This document shows, piece after piece, positions 8,401 through 11,682 of a stretch of DNA of 11,682 bases (position 1 is the first letter of the stretch; every line of letters starts with the position of its first letter). The notes beneath the pieces were generated by a model. It had not been told where the DNA came from, made no database searches, and saw only the letters and a list, made by a program, of their open reading frames with translations. The translations under genes and the position numbers were made by a program. Source of the DNA: Chrysochromulina tobinii (Eukaryota > Haptophyta > Prymnesiales > Chrysochromulinaceae); NCBI GenBank assembly GCA_001275005.1, contig JWZX01002670.1, positions 1 through 11,682 on the forward strand. The letters run 5' to 3'.

Positions 8401-8636
8401 GCGAGTGCACATTGCACTCCTGGAGCGCCTTTAAGCCACCATGCGCCACGTGCTGCTGTCGTGATGGTTGTCACAGCCGCCGGAATCATCGGTGGCGCGA
8501 ACCCGTGAAGCAGTTGCTCCAGCGGAATCTCGAACAGGGGTTGGTTCCACCAAGTGGGCACCCGGGCGTGCAACTCGAACAGGGGTTGATTACACCAAGT
8601 AGCTGCGGCTGTCCAGAGCACCCGTATCAGCCCCAT
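5472..8636 (-). CDS. Sfi1-like Trp-repeat protein with N-terminal membrane segments
   Basis: The frame is open for 1,054 codons from ATG (8636-8634) to TAA. With the proposed 66-nt intron (6867-6932) removed the protein is 1,032 aa, join 8636-6933 and 6866-5472. Hydrophobic stretches at residues about 113-130 and 181-199 are probable membrane segments. An acidic, Ser-rich region follows (to about 290). From about 300 to 970 come some 20 helical repeats ending in F/L/N-x-W, with Trp at 310, 348, 381, 414, 461, 494, 523, 556, then 611 through 970 in the unspliced numbering, usually 29-37 residues apart. Sfi1 repeats form a long helix that binds centrins; here the repeat resembles that class but centrin binding is inference. 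Two 24-residue LRRKVL-x-HVPPAAL repeats precede an acidic, Pro-rich end. Membrane segments joined to Sfi1-type repeats are unusual. It is divergently transcribed from the next gene. Confidence 0.75.
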   Translation of the reverse strand: MGLIRVLWTAAATWCNQPLFELHARVPTWWNQPLFEIPLEQLLHGFAPPMIPAAVTTITTAARGAWWLKGAPGVQCALAAAVTHLSRTLLRNRASTAAAHVLANQFPHAAPMPWRVAWFVLTSVLTLIGPPAVKALQKIHTSRQTDATATLLGAPPLTPQAECSVDGLTSVAWQLDAVQACLPSMIPCLLTLILGYVIGRARGWIKAPPVVPLQHDGFLDAKVKVSQQKVKVSQLSPDTDEHSVELAVIELPATEKAARTRSIEPLDSPRRLGFEAVFEDMFDTDSESSFPFVDVSLSLALLIRRSFLWWREAAHSTKTQRDLLRIACSWLCTVGVRSLSVRRAMNSWLCVAKGAANVRGLLVPVVRRLMNVGLARGWRTWLEMVTARRERVRLLTWSMRFILQRQLAMGFATWQGAWYQHGAWCQHMVATRAMETRRQMSTVRVLSILANQDQARGFKTWQVVVDGVKANHQLVLDACQAWMGNHCRRAWHKWRELVLERQLFKRAAHAFRTPLLCHASATWADSSRAGARVNALLAGAVRSFQTVKIRQAYIQWTAAASQLVLQTKVLRSLLAVSLHASAHHYTLSPQVMRSLLAVAFRSEQLSGLRVWHAHAALVRKRRVRVEQTARRAIKSMSLQSLRAAMNTWVAMSEARQRNQQKLLSAASAFRGDSMRKAWNGWLGLLHDRQVMASAVYCLTHRLQRAGFASWVFAMHGTLKKKKQLRAYMSTLSPAKRSMRKAINSWSEYGHTMWALSRAAAAMRLREERVAFSTWHEHACSDGEREAAMRRAVASMIQSSLRVSLNTWMSYAEEHAEASRVLAGALSSLKPEGRAMRRALNTWAGVMMQRRSMVVAVASLTNSEQLWGLRTWHAHAALVRKRRVRVEQTARRAIKSMSLQSLRAAMNTWVAMSEARQRNQQKLLSAASAFRGDGMRKAINTWSENVEVSRLHVIAGRCAWLCFLRRGLAIWVSLWRYEVRSARELRRKVLGHVPPAALKAVQAQLVGGLRRKVLSHVPPAALEAVQTEEPTVLVSSDEDNILPTGSRLPTPPPSP
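5559..5687 (-). repeat. 72-bp tandem repeat at the 3' end of the Sfi1-like gene
   Basis: Segments 5559-5615 and 5631-5687 match with an offset of 72 nt (24 codons) and few substitutions. They encode LRRKVLGHVPPAALKAVQ and LRRKVLSHVPPAALEAVQ. This is a separate small repeat lying after the Trp-repeat array. Confidence 0.85.
5826..6054 (-). repeat. 229-bp intragenic duplication, copy 2 (C-terminal)
   Basis: Matches 6606-6834 at a constant offset of 780 nt with seven substitutions and no indels, about 97% identity. It spans a Trp-repeat block containing WHAHAALVRKRR, ARRAIKSMSLQSLRAAMNTW and SEARQRNQQKLLSAASAFRG. Neighbouring Trp repeats are far more diverged, so this block was duplicated or converted recently. 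Confidence 0.9.
6606..6834 (-). repeat. 229-bp intragenic duplication, copy 1 (N-terminal)
   Basis: Partner of 5826-6054. The candidate introner B lies only about 33 nt from the right edge of this copy (6867 onward); the partner copy has no such insertion. Confidence 0.9.
6867..6932 (-). mobile_element. Candidate introner copy B (66-nt in-frame intron)
   Basis: Read on the minus strand, the unit starts GTACTGCGAAGC and ends CTCTCCCCACAG. The exon after it starts GTAATGCGAAGC, part of a 25-bp direct repeat with one mismatch (plus-strand 6844-6868 and 6910-6934). The core GCATGCAAGTGCTCAC is at 6888-6903, followed by a pyrimidine stretch and CAG about 20 nt past the CTCAC branch-point-like site. 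The insertion is phase 0, has no stop, and encodes 22 residues including AVSLHASAHH. Without it the Trp-to-Trp distance falls from 55 to 33 residues, the common repeat length in this protein. Confidence 0.65.
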
Positions 8637-8742
8637 GATGCGCGAGAGCGCGACGAGTCGTCAAGAAGACTCGCGTCCTCCATGAGAGAAAAATTGTCGT
8701 TTCGCTACAAAATGCAAAAAAACTACGATACGTTCTCATTCT
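8637..8742. promoter_or_regulatory. Divergent promoter region
   Basis: About 106 nt lie between the Sfi1-like ATG (minus) and the proposed 5' UTR intron of the plus-strand gene. It is distinctly AT-rich compared with both genes (GAAAAATTG and ACAAAATGCAAAAAAACTAC on the plus strand). Divergent starts this close imply a shared promoter. No specific factor site is recognised. Confidence 0.45.
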
Positions 8743-8812
8743 GTAAGCATGCATGCGCGACGTTGGGCCCTCTTTTACATGTACGCACTCAGTGCAACCT
8801 GTGAATTCACAG
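8743..8812 (+). other. Putative 5' UTR intron (70 nt)
   Basis: A good donor, CT|GTAAGC, and an acceptor, AATTCACAG|A, bracket 70 nt. Removing it deletes the ATGs at 8753 and near 8779. From 8813 no ATG occurs until 8978, so splicing here gives a clean leader to the proposed start. There is no direct evidence of splicing. Confidence 0.4.
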
Positions 8813-8977
8813 AAGCTGTTCATCATCCGATTTGCGATCGAGCCGACGCGCGCCCTTCCACTCGGCGCTTCGCGCTCGCGCACCACCCTTCCATCTGCCC
8901 TCAATTTGGCGCCGGCCTGGGCACCGCCGCCGCAGCCAGCAGCGCCGCTGCTGATAGTGCCGCAGCCCGCGAAATCG

Positions 8978-10546
8978 ATGGCGGCGCCGGAGGAGAACAG
9001 CCAGATGCTTCCACCGCCTACGCTGACCGACATGCCGCCGCGTGTGATGTCCGAGGAGACTCAGTGGCGGCGACGGCGCCGCCGCGAGGAGCCGACGACG
9101 GACGAAGACACTCGCAGCGTCGTCTCTTCGCAGTGGCAGCCGGACGCGGCCGATGTGGAGATGATGCACAGTCTCACGATGATCGACTCGTTGCCAGTCG
9201 ACGCGCTCCGGTTGCAGGGCGGGTCGGCGCGCGTCGGCCGGCGCGTCAAGCGCATGAAGGTGGACCTCGCAGCGATGGCGATGGCCAGCGACGGCGGCGA
9301 CGCGCGCTCCGCTACCGCTTCGCTCTTCACGCCGCTCGTTGAGATGAAGAGCGAAGCGAATGAGCTCACAGGCTCAGCTCTGCTCTGTTTCCTCTCTCCC
9401 GATACCTTCGTCGGCTTCGTCGAGCTGCAGTCGGAGGAGGGCCAGCGGCACGTGCTCAAGCTCAACGGGAGCGAGAGCCTCACCGAGTGCGACCGCGCCA
9501 TGTGCGCCGTGCAGGACTGCTGCGGCGACAAGGCGTTCCTCGTGACTGCGCAGACGGCACAGACGGCACAGCTCGCCCCGGGCTGCGCGCAGCCCGGCCG
9601 TCGCAAGCGCTCGTTTTTGGCGCGCTCGGCGGGCGTGGGCGACTACGTGGCCTTCGAGGGGCGGGGCATCCGCTTCGTCACCGACTTCGTCCCGGGCGAG
9701 GAGCAGCGCGCGCAAGTGCTCAAACGCCACTTTTCAATGCTGCCGCGCGCCGTGCGTCATGAAGCCGTGCTGTGCCTCGGCCAGATGACGATCCACTGGC
9801 GGGGGCTCGGCGCCGCTGGCGAGAGTGGGACGGGCGAGGGCGTGATGGCGGCCGAGGGTGTGGGCGGGGGCGGGGGCGCGGGCAGCAGCGGCGTACACGG
9901 GGGCCAAGAATCGCACTTGGCCCCCGTGTACGCCGCTGCTGCCCGCGCCCCCGCCCCCGCCCACGCCGCCCAATTAGGGCAGATGGCCGTTTCACTGCAT
10001 GCAAGTGCTCACCACGCCGCCCAATTGGGGCAGATGGGACCGCCACCACGCCGATGGGCGGTCGCCATGGAGGCCGAGGTGGAGCCCTCCATAGGCCTCG
10101 CTGTCGAGGCTGGCCGCGGGATCGGGCAGCCGATGCCGCACGCCCTGTCGCAACCCCTGCCGGACGCGCCGCTCGGCGCGCTCGGTACGGCGCGACCTCG
10201 CGGGCACCGCTCGGTGCAGCGTCGTCGCGAGGAGCACGAAGGGTATGCGGGCGACAAGTCCGAGGCAGGCAGCTCGGGCGACGAGCATGAGCTGCGCTCG
10301 TCCATGCGAGGCATCCTGCCCATGCTCTCTGGAGTTGCGCACGTCGTCGCCGCCGCGGCTCCGCAGTCGACTCCGCAGCCCAACCCGTTCACAGAGGGTC
10401 CGTTCACAGAGGGTCCTTTCACAGAGGGTCCGTTCACGACCGTGGCGACCACGCAGCCCAACCCGTTCACACTAGAGGAGCTCATCGGGCGCGGCGGCAC
10501 TCTACTCGAGCCCAACGGCCGGGCCGACGAGGACTGGCTGGAGTAG
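8978..10546 (+). CDS. Uncharacterised protein with basic N-terminal patches and C-terminal NPF repeats
   Basis: From ATG 8978 (context TCGATGGCG) to TAG the frame encodes 522 aa. The frame is open back to an ATG at 8753, but that would add 75 Pro/Ala/Arg-rich residues; I prefer 8978, the first ATG after the proposed leader intron. Basic stretches RRRRRRREE (about residue 30) and RVGRRVKRMK (about residue 85) could be nuclear localisation signals. The central part (about 140-290, including FVGFVELQSEEGQRHVLKLN and GVGDYVAFEGRGIRFVTDF) looks like a compact folded domain that I do not recognise. A Gly/Ala-rich section holds a perfect DNA palindrome and introner-like copy C and may be partly intronic (a donor GTGATG at 9842 with acceptor 9982 or 10033 would keep the frame). 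The C-terminus has two NPF motifs around three GPFTE repeats; NPF peptides bind EH domains in endocytic proteins, but that role here is inference. Confidence 0.6.
   Translation: MAAPEENSQMLPPPTLTDMPPRVMSEETQWRRRRRREEPTTDEDTRSVVSSQWQPDAADVEMMHSLTMIDSLPVDALRLQGGSARVGRRVKRMKVDLAAMAMASDGGDARSATASLFTPLVEMKSEANELTGSALLCFLSPDTFVGFVELQSEEGQRHVLKLNGSESLTECDRAMCAVQDCCGDKAFLVTAQTAQTAQLAPGCAQPGRRKRSFLARSAGVGDYVAFEGRGIRFVTDFVPGEEQRAQVLKRHFSMLPRAVRHEAVLCLGQMTIHWRGLGAAGESGTGEGVMAAEGVGGGGGAGSSGVHGGQESHLAPVYAAAARAPAPAHAAQLGQMAVSLHASAHHAAQLGQMGPPPRRWAVAMEAEVEPSIGLAVEAGRGIGQPMPHALSQPLPDAPLGALGTARPRGHRSVQRRREEHEGYAGDKSEAGSSGDEHELRSSMRGILPMLSGVAHVVAAAAPQSTPQPNPFTEGPFTEGPFTEGPFTTVATTQPNPFTLEELIGRGGTLLEPNGRADEDWLE
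9860..9964. repeat. Perfect 49-bp inverted repeat with 7-nt loop
   Basis: The left arm 9860-9908 and right arm 9916-9964 are exact reverse complements over 49 bp, separated by AATCGCA. The arms are very GC-rich and would form an extremely stable hairpin in RNA. In frame the left arm encodes a Gly-rich stretch (GGGGGAGSSGVHGGQ) and the right arm an Ala/Pro-rich one (APVYAAAARAPAPAH). Either this is intron sequence or a palindromic insertion kept in frame. Confidence 0.95.
9961..10037 (+). mobile_element. Candidate introner-like copy C (51-nt unit)
   Basis: A 26-bp direct repeat with one mismatch (9961-9986 and 10012-10037) flanks 25 nt carrying the core GCATGCAAGTGCTCAC (9997-10012). The stretch 9984-10015 is identical over 32 bp to 6916-6885 (minus) in the Sfi1-like gene. 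In both genes it is read in the same frame as AVSLHASAHH. Both flanking copies end in GGGCAG|ATGG, resembling duplicated acceptors. A 51-nt intron at equivalent positions would be AT...AG rather than GT...AG, so copy C is either retained in the coding sequence, or is a duplicated 3' splice site of a larger intron that includes the adjacent hairpin. Confidence 0.5.
10388..10432 (+). repeat. 15-bp coding tandem repeat (FTEGP)
   Basis: Three copies of TTCACAGAGGGTCCG (the middle one ends CCT) at 10388, 10403 and 10418 encode FTEGPFTEGPFTEGP. They lie between two copies of CGCAGCCCAACCCGTTCACA (10374 and 10452), which encode the two QPNPFT motifs. Confidence 0.9.
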
Positions 10547-11039
10547 ACCAGAGGTCGGGGGGTGCGGTCGCCGTGTCGTTGGCCGGGCGGTACGGCTTCC
10601 GTCCGACCCGCGACCCGGGACGCGCGATGGACGACTGGCGACTCGAGCAGAGCGTCGAGAGCGCACACGAATTCACGACAATGTCGACGACGAGCTCAAC
10701 TACAGAGCGTCAGGTACGAGATAGACTGATTAACATGTAAGTTTTTAGTACTTTCAACTAGAGACTCTCTGGATCTGTACGCTACACGGTCGACGATCTC
10801 CCCACAAGCCGCACTACACTGACTGAGACTAACTACGTGCGGACGCCTGAGAGTCCGGGCCTCCAAACAGAGAACGCGACTCACCGGCACCGACATCAGA
10901 TTATCCCCGGTTTGTAACCTGCTGCACATTGATGCTGGGTTGTCATGCGAGCCTGGCTGCTTTGCTCATGGTAGGTTTGCGAGCCTGGCTGCCATGTGGT
11001 CTCTAGCTTCGCTCGATGCCAGCGAATCTCTCGGCGTTC
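10547..11039. other. Convergent intergenic region
   Basis: The region between the stops of the plus-strand NPF-repeat gene and the minus-strand membrane-protein gene. The longest open frame (minus, 10696-10929) has no protein-like features that I can defend. A 15-bp direct repeat TGCGAGCCTGGCTGC occurs at 10946-10960 and 10978-10992. Apart from the two expected 3' UTRs I see nothing else. Confidence 0.5.
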
Positions 11040-11682
11040 TCAGAAGCTTCCAAGCTGCTTCGACAGCTGGCTGTTTTTGACGTTCGCTCTGGTGTCCTTG
11101 CGGGGCTTGCGGCAGCGGTAGGCCGCGAACGCGATCAGCAGGAGGACAGCTGCACCCACCGCGCAGCCAACGATGATCCAGACGTAGGGCATCTCGAGCG
11201 CGTCCTTCACATTGAGCGCCGCCGCGGTCGACTTGCACCCGCCCGGGGGGCACACCGAGAGAGCGGCCTCGACGGTCGCCGCGCGGAGAACGGGCGAGGA
11301 GGTGGTCTGCATGGCAGCCTGGAGAGCGGCGGGCGAGGCCATGATGCCGGTCGAGAGAGTCGTCTGAACGGTCCCGGCCTGAGTCATGCTGGTGACGGCG
11401 ATCGTCGCCGTCACGTGCACGGAGGCGGCCGTGACGGCCACCGTCACGGCCGACTGCTGCACGTCCACCGCGGCAGCGATGAGGGCCTTGATGGCATTTA
11501 TCTCATAGAAGCCATAATTGGAGACGTCGCCCGAGAGGGTGAATGAGGTCTCGACCGTCATTGCCGAGGGGGATGCCGCCATGGGCGGCGGGGAGAGCAC
11601 CACGGGCGGGGAGAGCGCCACGGGCGGGGAGAGCGCCACGGGCGGGGAGAGGGATGGGATCGGGCGGGGGCGGAGGCGGGGG
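11040..11682 (-). CDS. Pro-rich single-pass membrane protein, C-terminal part (5' end outside window)
   Basis: The frame is open from the window edge to TGA at 11042-11040, so about 213 residues of a longer protein are visible; no start should be assigned. In order: an Arg/Pro-rich linker, an extensin-like repeat (VALSPPVALSPPVVLSPPP), a domain of roughly 110 residues beginning TSFTLSGDVSNY with alternating Val/Thr strands (VTVAVTAASVHVTATIAV), a CPPGGC pair, a membrane helix encoded at about 11127-11186 (YVWIIVGCAVGAAVLLLIAF), and a short basic tail (YRCRKPRK). The order indicates a type I membrane protein with the Pro-rich and beta-rich parts outside the cell or in a lumen. Similar beta-rich domains beside Pro-rich linkers occur in algal cell-surface proteins, but I cannot name the family. 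A surface or wall-associated role is inference. Confidence 0.7.
   Translation of the reverse strand, partial: PRLRPRPIPSLSPPVALSPPVALSPPVVLSPPPMAASPSAMTVETSFTLSGDVSNYGFYEINAIKALIAAAVDVQQSAVTVAVTAASVHVTATIAVTSMTQAGTVQTTLSTGIMASPAALQAAMQTTSSPVLRAATVEAALSVCPPGGCKSTAAALNVKDALEMPYVWIIVGCAVGAAVLLLIAFAAYRCRKPRKDTRANVKNSQLSKQLGSF

Noticed and set aside
8529-8600. Direct repeats 45 nt apart (encoding NQPLFE twice) as a fourth introner
   Set aside because: The unit begins with GT but has no AG at the matching end and lacks the GCATGCAAGYGCTCAC core.
10374-10471. Direct repeats 78 nt apart around the FTEGP units as an introner
   Set aside because: No GT...AG pair at equivalent positions and no core sequence. 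The interior is a simple coding repeat.

Overview
The window reads as nuclear DNA of a eukaryotic microalga, most likely a haptophyte (Prymnesium/Chrysochromulina/Emiliania-like). The reasons are GC-rich coding sequence, GT-AG spliceosomal introns filled with short tandem repeats, a long protein of Sfi1-type Trp repeats, an EF-hand protein with a long low-complexity N-terminus, and a Pro-rich single-pass membrane protein. A pelagophyte or another introner-rich alga is not excluded. Nothing bacterial (operons, Shine-Dalgarno sites, CRISPR) is present.

Layout. 1-1330 is a gene-poor repeat domain with 120-bp, 82-bp, 41-bp and 39-bp repeat families and several inverted repeats. 1331-1793 is intergenic with an AT-rich island and one weak minus-strand ORF. 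1794-4999 (+) is a four-exon EF-hand gene. 5000-5471 is a convergent intergenic stretch. 5472-8636 (-) encodes a roughly 1,030-residue protein with two probable N-terminal membrane segments and about 20 Sfi1-like Trp repeats. About 106-116 bp of AT-rich sequence forms a divergent promoter. 8978-10546 (+) encodes an unrecognised, probably nuclear or cytosolic protein ending in NPF-type repeats. 10547-11039 is intergenic, and 11040-11682 (-) is the C-terminal part of a Pro-rich, single-pass membrane protein that runs off the window.

The main discovery candidate is a family of very small intron-like insertions. A 16-bp core, GCATGCAAGYGCTCAC, occurs in each of the three complete genes, in the sense orientation of each gene. 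In each case it lies between direct repeats of about 20-26 bp that resemble target-site duplications. In the Sfi1-like gene the duplicated unit begins with GT and ends with CAG. Removing the 66 nt restores the protein's 33-residue Trp spacing exactly. In the EF-hand gene the 78-nt unit lies exactly on an existing 3' splice site and duplicates it. In the third gene the unit lies next to a perfect 49-bp inverted repeat. This organisation matches introners (transposon-like elements that create introns, whose duplicated target supplies a splice site). All three copies are multiples of 3 nt with no in-frame stop, so retention would not truncate the protein.

No pathway links the genes securely. An EF-hand protein next to a protein with Sfi1-like repeats (a repeat class that binds centrin, itself an EF-hand protein, in yeast and animals) is suggestive but may be chance.
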